From Clostridium sp. K4410.MGS-306 (GTDB taxonomy: Bacteria; Cyanobacteriota; Vampirovibrionia; Gastranaerophilales; Gastranaerophilaceae): 64,000 bases of DNA. A program made the position numbers and the translations under genes. The stretch is taken from the NCBI GenBank assembly GCA_000980375.1, contig LARD01000009.1, positions 124,001 to 188,000 of the forward strand, in the 5' to 3' direction. The notes beneath the pieces were generated by a model that worked only from the letters and a program-made list of their open reading frames with translations, did not search any database and had not been told where the DNA came from. Positions 30,510 to 40,530 of the stretch are shown here, piece after piece (the stretch's first letter is position 1; every line of letters begins with the position of its first letter).

Positions 30510-31058
30510 ATGGCAGATATGGTAAAAAGATTCTGTAATACATTCCTTGTGGAAGGTATATTTGTGCTCATAGTAGGTATGCTGCTGTTGATTCTGCCAC
30601 AGGTGTCCACCTTAGCGTTAAGCCTTATGATAAGTGTTGCGTTGATATTAGCAGGTATTTATAAATTTATCAGCTCAATTATCAGACGTGATGAAATAGA
30701 AAAATCATGGCTTTCAGCAACAATTGCGCTGCTGATGATAGTAACAGGTGCGTATTTGACAATTCGCCCGTTATTTAACCTGTTTCTTCTGACAATGGGT
30801 GTGGGTATTTACTTTGTTTTGGAAGGCGTAAACTCAATGGTTATGGCTTTTGAAAGTAAAGGCGTGCTCAAACACTGGTGGGTAGGTCTGCTTGCAGGAC
30901 TTGCACAATTTGCGTTGGCTTTTATTATCCTGTTCGGCTTGCCGGGTACCGCATTGTTTACAATAGGCGTGTTAATCGGTGTAAGTATGCTCTTGTCAGG
31001 TATAGCTTTAATTTCGGTCTATACAGGCGCAGGATGCCCAAGGATGATGGAAGCATAA
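30510..31058 (+). CDS. HdeD/DUF308-family membrane protein
   Basis: 182 residues with six hydrophobic segments in repeated pairs (about 15-35, 38-55, 70-88, 92-112, 122-145, 148-170), the DUF308 pattern shared by the E. coli acid-resistance protein HdeD. Typical phrases: V-E-G-I-F-V-L-I-V-G-M-L-L, P-L-F-N-L-F-L-L and G-V-L-I-G-V-S-M-L-L-S-G-I. Preceded by AAAAAAGGAG. First + strand gene after the phage element; probably host. Role in stress is known for HdeD only. Confidence 0.8.
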   Translation: MADMVKRFCNTFLVEGIFVLIVGMLLLILPQVSTLALSLMISVALILAGIYKFISSIIRRDEIEKSWLSATIALLMIVTGAYLTIRPLFNLFLLTMGVGIYFVLEGVNSMVMAFESKGVLKHWWVGLLAGLAQFALAFIILFGLPGTALFTIGVLIGVSMLLSGIALISVYTGAGCPRMMEA

Positions 31059-31078
31059 CGATAATTTAACAACTTTGA

Positions 31079-31140
31079 CAGCAGAAGCCGTATTGAACTT
31101 ATTCATTCTGCTGTGGACCCGGGGCTTTGGCTTCGGGTCC
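31079..31140 (+). terminator. Double hairpin after the HdeD-like gene
   Basis: CAGCAGAA...TTCTGCTG (31079-31113, 19-nt loop), then GGACCCG...CGGGTCC (31115-31140), followed by TTCTGTTATTT. The T tract is weak, so termination is likely but not sure. Confidence 0.5.
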
Positions 31141-31145
31141 TTCTG

Positions 31146-31352
31146 TTATTTGTCTTCTATGTATTCAAAAATTTCAGAGGGAGTGCATTCAAGAGCCCAG
31201 CACAATTTATTCAGCGTAGAAAATTCTATGCCTTTGCTTTTTTCATGATAGAGTCTGTGTACTGTTTCATAACTAATTTTAGAAATTCTGCTCAACTCTG
31301 CACAGTTGATTCTTTTTCTGCCCATTATGTCAGATAAATTGTTTCTTATCAT
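31146..31352 (-). CDS. Small XRE-family (Cro/C1-type) DNA-binding regulator
   Basis: 68 residues: helix-turn-helix from about 15-60 (N-C-A-E-L-S-R-I-S-K-I-S-Y-E-T-V-H-R-L-Y), then F-S-T-L-N-K-L-C-W-A-L-E-C-T-P-S-E-I-F, the classic XRE domain end. Start at 31352: TACAAT with upstream TGT ends 6 nt before the ATG and no Shine-Dalgarno exists, so it looks leaderless like many repressors. Single-domain, Cro-like size. It may control the neighbouring phage operators or the HdeD-like gene; no evidence beyond closeness. Confidence 0.82.
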   Translation of the reverse strand: MIRNNLSDIMGRKRINCAELSRISKISYETVHRLYHEKSKGIEFSTLNKLCWALECTPSEIFEYIEDK

Positions 31353-31521
31353 ATGGGGATTGTAACAGTTATTTAAAATATCGTTGATATTCACTAATAC
31401 AACCTTTAGAATATAAGACATGTTAGATAAAATACGAAACATAATTTAACAAAATGCCGACTTAATCAACTCGTGAAGCAAAATAGCTGAAATACATATA
31501 TCCTTCCTAATAAAATAAAAA

Positions 31522-31547
31522 ATGAGGCTGCAATACTGCAACCTCAT
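31522..31547 (-). terminator. Terminator of the enolase gene
   Basis: ATGAGG...CCTCAT and TGCA/TGCA nested stem, then six T on the minus strand, 36 nt past the enolase stop. Confidence 0.85.
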
Positions 31548-31582
31548 CTCTTTTTATACCTGCCTATCAGCCTGCTAAAAAA

Positions 31583-32908
<1,326 letters not shown>

Positions 32909-32997
32909 TTAAGTTTGCCTGAACATTTTTATCTTTCTTGCCATGATTATCGTACGAAAACAAATATAATACAAGGATTTTCGTTTACTTTAAACCG

Positions 32998-35900
32998 TTA
33001 TATTTTTATATTGTTCAACTGGCAAAACGCCTTGAAAGAAGCATGATTTTTCTCTATCTCGGCACCTATCACAGGAATATCAAGCTCTGTAATTAGAGTA
33101 AGCGCTTTTTTGTAAACTGCCATAGCATTTTGAGCATAGGTGTCTTTGTTTTGAGGCTTTTTGTTGACCATCTCTTCCAGATACTTTGCATACAGCTGAT
33201 ACAAAGAAACCTTCAAAATTCTCATATCATACTGTTTTACAATCATCAATGCTTTTTCAATGTACATCTTGGATGCGTCTGTGTCTCCTTTGATTAAGAA
33301 AATCTCAGCAATAAGCTTTTTGTACAGCACCATAAAATAGTAGTTGGAAATCTTTGGATTCTTGGCCACATCCAGCGCCTTTTGCGCAATATCAAGCGCC
33401 TTGTCCGACCCTTCTGTCACAAGCGTAAGCTTTGCAATGTAATACCAGCAAAGCAAAGCACCCAGTGCAATTTTTTCTTTTGCAAAAACAGCTACCTGCT
33501 CATTAAAAATATCCAACGCCTTGGATAAATTGCCTTCCTCCTGCAAAATCTTGCCCAGAAAAACCTTTAACAGGTTCTTAACAAGAACATCATTGTAATT
33601 GTTTGCAAAAGTCACAACAGAATAAAGGTCTTCTTTTATGTTGGCCCACTCCTGCTTGTAAAGCTTGTTCAATATGTTGGTAAAATTCCATAATGAAATA
33701 ACATCTGGCTCAACAATCTCTTTAGCAGTCTCTTGCGAAAATTCCACAAGCACATCCTCAGATTTTTTGATATTGCCCTGTACACTAAAAGCCAGAGCTT
33801 TGGCCAATTTGAGCCTTTGCAAATAGTTGCGGTTTTGTACATTGTTCTTTTCAACAATCTCATCTATTACTTTTAATATTGCAAACGACTTGTTGCTTCC
33901 CTGCGAAATTAATGCCATAGCCACAGTCAAATTACACTCAAGCCATGTCTCGTAAATAACATCCATTGAGATTCCGTTGTTTGGAATAAGCCCAGAAAGC
34001 GCCTGTTCAACAATAGGAATAATCTCGCTGCTTGCAAGGTTATAAATTTCTTCTGCATTGCCTATGGAAAACATTGCTTTGAGCTTTTTGTGTTTTACAA
34101 GCGCTGTCTCAAGCTTGTTTTGCGGGGTGTCGATAATTTTTAAAACAGTATCAACAGCCTCAATTACACCAAAATAATTGCCTGTGAGCGCACAGCTCTT
34201 TGACAAATAACCTGATAATTCAATAATCTTTGGCCTGTTGCTTACCTTGAGCGCATTGCTTATTGCAGAAGATAAAAACGGAATTGCCTCAGACGGCCGT
34301 GACTCGTAAAGGAGCTTGCCCAGTCTTTCGTGTATGTTGTTTATTATTATATCGTTGTTTTCGGGCGTTATCTCCTGAGCGATTTTTAAACACTGCTTCT
34401 GTGATAAAGTCCATAAATGCTCGTCACCAAGATACGCACAAAGCTTTACGTTTTCAGTCCAGATATTTAATGCAAGAATTTTTTGGTTCAAACTCTGTGC
34501 AATCAGTGCCTTCAGTGCATTACTCGAAAGTGTGAAAGAGTTTATCACATCAAATATTTTTTCGTTCAACAGTACAAATTCCTTGCTCTGCTTTGCTCTT
34601 TCGTAAACAAATTTCCATAGCAAAGTGTTTTTGAACTCGTAAATATTGTTGTTAAATGGTGCAATGTAAGCAAAATTGCACAACAGCTGCATAACGTTCT
34701 GGAATTCTTCTTCCTTGAGCTTCATCACAATTTCAAGCAGCTTTATGTTGAACTTGTTGCCCATAATTGCAGCAGTGCAAAGTGTTTTGAAACACAATGG
34801 AAACTTCTTTTGAATGTAGTTCAATCGTACGTTCAGAATTTCCTGCAAACTTTTGGGTAGACGTTCTTCAACAGGTGTGGAGTGATATGTCACTGTCTGT
34901 CCGTCTGATTGAAAAGCCTTGAACTCGTTTAACAATACAATGACCTGCTCAATGTATGCACTGCTGCCGTTTGAGTTTTCAAAAATTTCATCAAATACAT
35001 TTTGCGGTATCGGGTTAGACCCGTTTAAAAACATTTTGACAAGATTGTCTGCATCGACTCTGCTCAGCTTTGCAAGCCTGATGTCTTTATACTGGTTTTG
35101 TGCCAGTCTTTCGGAATAGAAATAACCCTGCGTAATTCTGTTGTCTTTGTAAGAAATAATGAGCTTGATGTTTTCACCCAGATGACCCTGGTCTACAAAA
35201 TATGATAAAAACGCATATGAAGCACCGTCTATCATATCAAAATCATCAATAACAAGTATAAGCTTGGCCTTTTTGGATATCTCAAGAATAAGTTTTTCTA
35301 AAAGTGCAAATGTTGTGTCTTTGTTGATAAGTATATCCTCAAAATGCGCTGTCAAAGACGGATAAAGGAAGTTAAACAAATTGAAAATTTCTTCCTGCGT
35401 AAAAAACGGCAAACTTTCTGACAACATTGTTTTTGCCTGTTTTAAAAATTCCGTAGACATGTTGGAAAAATTCGGCATATTAAAAAATGTAAGTATCATT
35501 TCTTGGAATATACCATATGGACTTATTTGAGAATTTGCACTGCACTCTCCCCACAACCATGCATAATTCTGGTGCATCAAATCACCAAAAAGATACCTTA
35601 AAACTGTGGATTTTCCGTATCCTTCCGGCGCACTCAAACCGATAATAAGCTTTTCAGGTTTTCTTACTGCATTGACTATCAGATTTTTACTTTTCATCTG
35701 GTCATGTGATTGTATATCGGTATCAGGCTCGGTATTTTCCGGCTCAATATTCTGCTCGGGTTGGTACGGTTCTTTAGTTTCATGTTCCGTTTCTATCTTT
35801 ACAGGCTGTTCTTTTTCAGGTTCCTGTTGTTCTTTAACAGGTACTTGTACTTTTGCCGGCGCAGCATCTGCATTTATGATAGGCTTTGCTTCTATGTTTT

Positions 35901-36411
35901 CTTTTTTCAGTTCCTGCGTGATGCTGTTTTCCTGATTGTCTGCAATCGGCAATAAATCAGCATCATTGTGCGCTTCATCAATATTTTCTCCGTCAGAAAA
36001 GTCAATCAGCTCGTTGTCTTCGACTTCTTCCATAGCAAAATCTTCATCGCTGAAAGTCTCTGCTTCTTCACTGATTGTGTCTGTTTCCGGGAAGGCTTGT
36101 GTTTCTGTTTTTTCTTGTGTTACTTTTGTTTCTTCTTGAGGCGGTTGTGTCTCCAAATCAGTAATGGAGATAGACTCTTCGTCTTTTTCAAAAGCAGCAC
36201 CGCATTTTCTGCAATTAGAGGCATTTGGAAAATTTACACAATGACACTCAGGGCAGTATTTTAAGAGCTGCAAACCGCACCTTGCACAGTATTCCGTAGT
36301 GATGGGGTTAATGTTTCCGCAAACCGGACATACGGCCTGTACTTTTGTGTTGCAATAACTGCATCGTAAAAGGTTATCTTCTATTTCTTTTTTGCATTTT
36401 AGACAACGCAT
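32998..36411 (-). CDS. Zinc-ribbon / P-loop ATPase / helical-repeat protein (STAND-like)
   Basis: 1137 residues. Residues 1-75 carry six C-x2-C pairs, making three zinc ribbons. About 80-240 is a Glu/Pro-rich linker. A P-loop NTPase follows: Walker A G-L-S-A-P-E-G-Y-G-K-S-T near 262-273 and Walker B L-I-L-V-I-D-D-F-D near 385. About 700-1137 is TPR-like helical repeats (A-L-D-I-A-Q-K-A-L-D-V-A). The order resembles the AAA_16/TPR part of class III cyclase-type proteins but no cyclase domain is present. Likely a signalling scaffold. A 17-bp inverted repeat lies upstream. No clear ribosome-binding site at the start. Confidence 0.7.
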   Translation of the reverse strand: MRCLKCKKEIEDNLLRCSYCNTKVQAVCPVCGNINPITTEYCARCGLQLLKYCPECHCVNFPNASNCRKCGAAFEKDEESISITDLETQPPQEETKVTQEKTETQAFPETDTISEEAETFSDEDFAMEEVEDNELIDFSDGENIDEAHNDADLLPIADNQENSITQELKKENIEAKPIINADAAPAKVQVPVKEQQEPEKEQPVKIETEHETKEPYQPEQNIEPENTEPDTDIQSHDQMKSKNLIVNAVRKPEKLIIGLSAPEGYGKSTVLRYLFGDLMHQNYAWLWGECSANSQISPYGIFQEMILTFFNMPNFSNMSTEFLKQAKTMLSESLPFFTQEEIFNLFNFLYPSLTAHFEDILINKDTTFALLEKLILEISKKAKLILVIDDFDMIDGASYAFLSYFVDQGHLGENIKLIISYKDNRITQGYFYSERLAQNQYKDIRLAKLSRVDADNLVKMFLNGSNPIPQNVFDEIFENSNGSSAYIEQVIVLLNEFKAFQSDGQTVTYHSTPVEERLPKSLQEILNVRLNYIQKKFPLCFKTLCTAAIMGNKFNIKLLEIVMKLKEEEFQNVMQLLCNFAYIAPFNNNIYEFKNTLLWKFVYERAKQSKEFVLLNEKIFDVINSFTLSSNALKALIAQSLNQKILALNIWTENVKLCAYLGDEHLWTLSQKQCLKIAQEITPENNDIIINNIHERLGKLLYESRPSEAIPFLSSAISNALKVSNRPKIIELSGYLSKSCALTGNYFGVIEAVDTVLKIIDTPQNKLETALVKHKKLKAMFSIGNAEEIYNLASSEIIPIVEQALSGLIPNNGISMDVIYETWLECNLTVAMALISQGSNKSFAILKVIDEIVEKNNVQNRNYLQRLKLAKALAFSVQGNIKKSEDVLVEFSQETAKEIVEPDVISLWNFTNILNKLYKQEWANIKEDLYSVVTFANNYNDVLVKNLLKVFLGKILQEEGNLSKALDIFNEQVAVFAKEKIALGALLCWYYIAKLTLVTEGSDKALDIAQKALDVAKNPKISNYYFMVLYKKLIAEIFLIKGDTDASKMYIEKALMIVKQYDMRILKVSLYQLYAKYLEEMVNKKPQNKDTYAQNAMAVYKKALTLITELDIPVIGAEIEKNHASFKAFCQLNNIKI

Positions 36412-36426
36412 TATACTTTTAATAAC

Positions 36427-36444
36427 CGCTTAGCTAAACTAAGC
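36427..36444 (-). promoter_or_regulatory. Palindrome and -10 before the zinc-ribbon gene
   Basis: GCTTAG-CTAAA-CTAAGC inverted repeat on the + strand, with TATAAT (minus strand, about 36447-36453) directly before it, 16 nt upstream of the start at 36411. A regulator site over the transcription start is plausible. Confidence 0.5.
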
Positions 36445-36488
36445 ATATTATAGTATAAAGAATCCCTAAATTACATCAGACGTTAATA

Positions 36489-37091
36489 TTAGAAATGTGT
36501 TTTTACTATCTGTGCAATATCAATAAGCCTTTTGCTTACTTCGGATTGAGATAAATTTACCTCTGCAGCAATTTCTTTTTGCTTCATTTCTTTAACATAT
36601 CTTAAATAAAAGATTTTCAAATATTCTTTTTCCGGCTGATTTTTTTGCGCAACCAGAACAATATCTACAATTTTTTGCAGTAAATCTTTTCTTACAATTT
36701 TTTCTTCAAAAGAATCTCTTGGGTCAGCAATTTCATATACAAAATTTTCTGCTGCAGAAGATACAATTTGTGACACAACAGGCACAGGAGCTGTTTCTTG
36801 AGTTTTTGTTTTTGCCGGTACAGGGCTGATTAAAATTTCCTGCGTGCTGACGTATTTGTTTTCACGTCTTCTTACTCTGCCGTAGTCTTTTAACACCGCA
36901 AGAATAGCCGTGTTGGCCACCTTGGCAATATAACTTTCAAGGTCGTTTATCTCAAGACTGTCAAACAGAGAATGAGATCTTTTGTATGTTTCAGAACAAA
37001 AATCATCCAGCAGATCCTCATTTCCCGTAAATTTATTATTAGATTTTACTAACTTCTCAATAAGATCTCTTTGTTGTTGTAAAGTATCCAA
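36489..37091 (-). CDS. Sigma-70-like regulator (TTG start)
   Basis: 200 residues. The C-terminus has a sigma region 4 helix-turn-helix: Y-L-K-I-F-Y-L-R-Y-V-K-E-M-K-Q-K-E-I-A-A-E-V-N-L-S then Q-S-E-V-S-K-R-L. The N-terminal half has region 2-like phrases (D-L-L-D-D-F-C-S-E-T-Y; I-A-K-V-A-N-T-A-I-L-A-V-L). The start at 37091 is TTG with only a weak GGATTAAAG upstream. 53 bp after the membrane protein with an anti-sigma-like zinc motif, so the two probably form a sigma/anti-sigma pair. Diverged from standard ECF sequences. Confidence 0.65.
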   Translation of the reverse strand: MDTLQQQRDLIEKLVKSNNKFTGNEDLLDDFCSETYKRSHSLFDSLEINDLESYIAKVANTAILAVLKDYGRVRRRENKYVSTQEILISPVPAKTKTQETAPVPVVSQIVSSAAENFVYEIADPRDSFEEKIVRKDLLQKIVDIVLVAQKNQPEKEYLKIFYLRYVKEMKQKEIAAEVNLSQSEVSKRLIDIAQIVKTHF

Positions 37092-37144
37092 TTCTTTAAT
37101 CCAATATATTCATTTAACCGATTGATTATATCATATCATATAAA

Positions 37145-39742
37145 TTAAAAATTTATGATTAAAGTTAAGAAATAATCTGATTTGTAATCCTTCAATTTAG
37201 GCACGTTGATATACTTTAAGGTGTTTTTAATACTTCTTAATATAATATCATCAATCTTGTCAGAACCGCTGGAAGTCAAGACCTGTATGCCTTTTAAGGT
37301 GTTGTCAGGTGCTATTTCAAACGAGACTTTGACCGTGTTGTTGAATGCAACATCCGACGCATTTGCAAGGTCATTTTGTAAATTCATTTGAATATTTTTT
37401 CCTGCAGTTTGTAAATATTCTTTAACAGAAGCTTCACTCGCTAATTTTTCACTAACCTGCCATGAAAGTTTTGTGATAGAAATAGCAGCCGGCTTGTCAG
37501 AGAATGAATTAGCCATTGAACGATTAATATCTTGTGATACAGCAGCAGATTGTGTATCAGGCGATTCTTCTGATTGTGTACCCTGGTTTTGGAAATCGAA
37601 CAACTGATCAGAATTAGCTGTATCAAGCGGTGTCTCTTCAGTTGTTGCCTTTTGATGGTTCATAAACCACGCACCGGCACCTGCTCCGGCAAGTAATACA
37701 ACAAGTGCTGCTGCAACCGCAATTTGTTTTGTTTTATTTACTGTAGAAGCGCTAACAGGTTCAGGTGCAAGCACAAATTCCGCAACTCCGTCTTGTGCAC
37801 CTTCTTCGCTCTGTGCATTCGCCTGATTTTCAAATAATGAGTGAATTGTATCATCACCATCTTGCTCAAGCGGTTGGGATTCTTGAGTGTCAACAGAAAA
37901 CTCGGGTTGTTCAAATTCTTCAGATTCAAACTCTGAAGGCTGGTCATATTCCTGCTCAGGTTCCTGTGTAAATTCTTGTGATTTGTAACTTTGCGTTTCT
38001 TCCTGCTCTTCAGTATCCTCTGTATCAGAATCAGAAAGCAATGCAAGCAAATCATCATCAAGCAGACCCTGTATTTCTTCATCCTGTTTTGATTGATTTT
38101 TATCAGGTTCTGTTTCTATATCAGCAGTTGCTTTTGCAAAATCAAACATAGCAGGTAATTCTTGAGGATTTTCTTCTTCTTGTTCAATGTCTTGCTCAAT
38201 TTCTTCTGTTTCTTCATCATCGTATTTCAACTCAACAGGTTCTTGATAAGAATCTGTTTGTTCCTCTAAAGGTTCTTTAATTGCCGGCTCATCCATTATG
38301 GGCTCTTCAATTTCAGGTTCAGCCACAGCAGTCTCATCCACAGAAGGCTGAACCTCTGTAGGCTCATCACCAAGCTCGAGAAGATCATTATCTTCGCTCA
38401 GCAGCTCAAGCGGTTCTTCCAGTGTTTCCGGCTCTGTTTCTTCCAGCTCTTCAAGTTCTGCAAGATTGTCGAGCTCTCCAATGCTTTCAAGTTCTTCAAC
38501 GCTTTCAATTGGATCAATGGATTCACTTTCGTCAATGGAATCAATCTCTTCAGGCTCTTCAATAACTTCATCTGGCTCTTGTGCTAAAGTTGCAACTTCT
38601 TCTGCTTCTTCATTTTCAACAGTGTCTATATCAGCTTCCAGCTCTTCCTCTTGCTCTTGCTCTTCTTTTTTCTGCGGTTCTTGCTCTTCAAGAATATCTT
38701 CTTCTTGCAACAGTTCAGGCTCAGCATCGATTTGAGCAAAATCAATCAAGTCAAAAGCCGGAATGTCAGATTCCAGAATATTTTCATTTTCTATAGTGTC
38801 TATATCAGCTTCCTGTTCCTGTTCGTTTTCTTCGTCTTGAGCTTCTTCTTGAATTTCCTCGAGAACCAGCTCGTCTTCTTGTTCTTGTTCTTGTTCTTTC
38901 TGCGGTTCTTGCTCTTCAAGAATGTCTTCTTCTTGCAATACCTCGGGCTCAACAACAGTATTTTCCATTGCATTTTCAACAACACCCATACCCGCAATAA
39001 GTGCTGCATCAAATTCCTCTTTATTGCCGGAAAAAACACTCAAAGTACTGTCATTCAATAATTCATGATAATTTTTTAACTGTGACAAAATAGTATCAAA
39101 GTCATTCATATCACAAAAAGTTTCTCTGCAAACAGGACAAGCTATAACGTGTTTGATAAAATATATTTTTTCAGTTTCTGTAATTTCGTTGTCAATAAAA
39201 CCGGCGCACATTTCTTTGATTTTGTCGTGGTCTAAAGAAGAGAACGGATGAATTTTTACGGATTGATTTTGTGCGAAATTTCCAAACTCTTCAATAGGTA
39301 ATAAAATATCAGTGCTGTAGCAGTAATATTCGGCATTTGCTTTATTATCAGTCAGTTTTTCAGAAGGTATAAAACCGAGAATTTCAACTTCTTTAAGAGA
39401 ATTTTCTAACTGAACAACAATATAAGCAGCAGGCACGGCATCATATTTTTCCTGAATTTTAGGAATACAAAAACTTTTTCCGTCAAACGTTACACGTACA
39501 TCATATCTGACACCGTTAACATAAATATCTGCAAGCTCAATATTACGGGCAAAAGACGGCACTTTGTAAAGGCTCTGCTTAGTGTCAGCGATAACATTGT
39601 TTTCATTCAAATAACGCGCAGCAGCATTTGCAGCAATATTAAGCGCATATGTTCTTTTTCTTAATTCTGTATCGTCAATCTTGCAGGCAACAAGCTTTGC
39701 CGCTTCAATAATACTTTTGTCAGTGTTGATCAGTGCACCCAT
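37145..39742 (-). CDS. Membrane protein: DUF1822-like, zinc anti-sigma-like, acidic linker, TM, TonB-C-like domain
   Basis: 865 residues. About 10-135 matches the pattern of cyanobacterial DUF1822 (Y-A-L-N-I-A-A-N-A-A-A-R-Y-L; I-E-L-A-D-I; Y-I-V-V-Q-L; I-L-G-F-I). H198-x3-C202-x2-C205 is the zinc anti-sigma motif. About 260-660 is a highly Glu/Gln-rich linker with internal repeats (E-P-E-L-L-Q-E-E-D-I-L-E-E-Q-E-P-Q-K type). A TM lies near 673-694, then a periplasmic TonB C-terminal-like domain (about 770-865; V-K-V-S-F-E-I-A-P-D-N-T-L-K-G-I). It probably senses or transmits an envelope signal to the sigma-like gene just downstream. GAGGGATATAAA precedes the start. Domain calls by pattern only. 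Confidence 0.65.
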   Translation of the reverse strand: MGALINTDKSIIEAAKLVACKIDDTELRKRTYALNIAANAAARYLNENNVIADTKQSLYKVPSFARNIELADIYVNGVRYDVRVTFDGKSFCIPKIQEKYDAVPAAYIVVQLENSLKEVEILGFIPSEKLTDNKANAEYYCYSTDILLPIEEFGNFAQNQSVKIHPFSSLDHDKIKEMCAGFIDNEITETEKIYFIKHVIACPVCRETFCDMNDFDTILSQLKNYHELLNDSTLSVFSGNKEEFDAALIAGMGVVENAMENTVVEPEVLQEEDILEEQEPQKEQEQEQEDELVLEEIQEEAQDEENEQEQEADIDTIENENILESDIPAFDLIDFAQIDAEPELLQEEDILEEQEPQKKEEQEQEEELEADIDTVENEEAEEVATLAQEPDEVIEEPEEIDSIDESESIDPIESVEELESIGELDNLAELEELEETEPETLEEPLELLSEDNDLLELGDEPTEVQPSVDETAVAEPEIEEPIMDEPAIKEPLEEQTDSYQEPVELKYDDEETEEIEQDIEQEEENPQELPAMFDFAKATADIETEPDKNQSKQDEEIQGLLDDDLLALLSDSDTEDTEEQEETQSYKSQEFTQEPEQEYDQPSEFESEEFEQPEFSVDTQESQPLEQDGDDTIHSLFENQANAQSEEGAQDGVAEFVLAPEPVSASTVNKTKQIAVAAALVVLLAGAGAGAWFMNHQKATTEETPLDTANSDQLFDFQNQGTQSEESPDTQSAAVSQDINRSMANSFSDKPAAISITKLSWQVSEKLASEASVKEYLQTAGKNIQMNLQNDLANASDVAFNNTVKVSFEIAPDNTLKGIQVLTSSGSDKIDDIILRSIKNTLKYINVPKLKDYKSDYFLTLIINF

Positions 39743-39940
39743 TTTATATCCCTCTATAGTTAAAATATCTCTTATATTACTTTAGATTACAGTTTTAAAA
39801 AAAATATTCCAAAATATAATCAAAAGTGATATAATGTAACAAAATGTTTCATTAATTAGCATCATGGTTCTCTAACTTAGCAATAAAAATACTTTATATG
39901 TTTTGTATGCTTATAAGGTCAATAAAAGGAGTGTGTTATT

Positions 39941-40468
39941 ATGTCAGATTTTTCAGTGATTACACCGCTTAATACAGCAACTATTTCTAGATCACCATCT
40001 TATTCTAAAGGTCCTCAGGTTCAAGCCGCTCCTGACGCTTTGGCAAGCACGCCGGTAGACGCATATGGTTATCCCCAGCAAAAGAAAAAAAGCCACTGGT
40101 TTTTAAAAACTCTTGCAGCGGTTGCAGTACTTGGCACAACAGCAGCAATTTTAAGGAAAAAAGTTGATGTATTCAAAAACTTTGATTTAGCAGGTGCAAA
40201 ACTAGCAGACAAAGCATCATTAACCGAAAAAGCCAAATTCTACGGAACAAAAGTAGTATCCTATGTCGGTGAAAAAGTTAATCAAGGTGTGGATTATGTA
40301 GTCAGACTATTTAAGGGTTTAGGCAAAGGCTCTGAAAAAACCGCAGAGACAACTGCAGAAAAAGCAGCGGAAAAAGCTACAGAAGCAGCAACAGCTGCTA
40401 CAGCACAAGCTGCAGAGACAACTGCTGAAAAAGCCGCAGAAGCAACTGCACAGGCAGCTGCAAAATAA
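39941..40468 (+). CDS. Disordered-N/TM protein with Ala-rich repeat tail
   Basis: 175 residues: Pro/Ser-rich N-terminus (about 1-45), lysine cluster K-K-K-S, one membrane segment (about 52-70, F-L-K-T-L-A-A-V-A-V-L-G-T-T-A-A-I-L), then an amphipathic region and an Ala/Thr/Glu/Lys tail (about 128-175) built on A-E-T-T-A-E-K-A-A-E repeats that could form a long helix. AAAGGAG precedes the ATG. Same layout (loose N-terminus, lysines, single TM) as several genes at 52-62 kb. Function unknown. Confidence 0.65.
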   Translation: MSDFSVITPLNTATISRSPSYSKGPQVQAAPDALASTPVDAYGYPQQKKKSHWFLKTLAAVAVLGTTAAILRKKVDVFKNFDLAGAKLADKASLTEKAKFYGTKVVSYVGEKVNQGVDYVVRLFKGLGKGSEKTAETTAEKAAEKATEAATAATAQAAETTAEKAAEATAQAAAK

Positions 40469-40496
40469 ACCCAAAAATCAAAAATTGATTAAAAAA

Positions 40497-40526
40497 ATAC
40501 CGCCTCAATTTATGGGCGGTATTTTT
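40497..40526. terminator. Bidirectional terminator between the Ala-rich gene and era
   Basis: ATACCGCC/GGCGGTAT stem (40497-40522) with A and T runs on the two sides; serves the + strand gene ending 40468 and era ending 40531. Confidence 0.85.
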
Positions 40527-40530
40527 GTGA

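Noticed and set aside
3072..30510. Flanking direct repeats (att sites)
   Set aside because: No shared sequence was noticed between 3073-3160 and 30400-30509; by eye only, so short core sites may have been missed.
38466..39061. Several long plus-strand frames opposite the acidic linker
   Set aside because: They are antisense of Glu/Gln-rich codons and give low-complexity Ser/Leu/Phe-rich products; no start signals.
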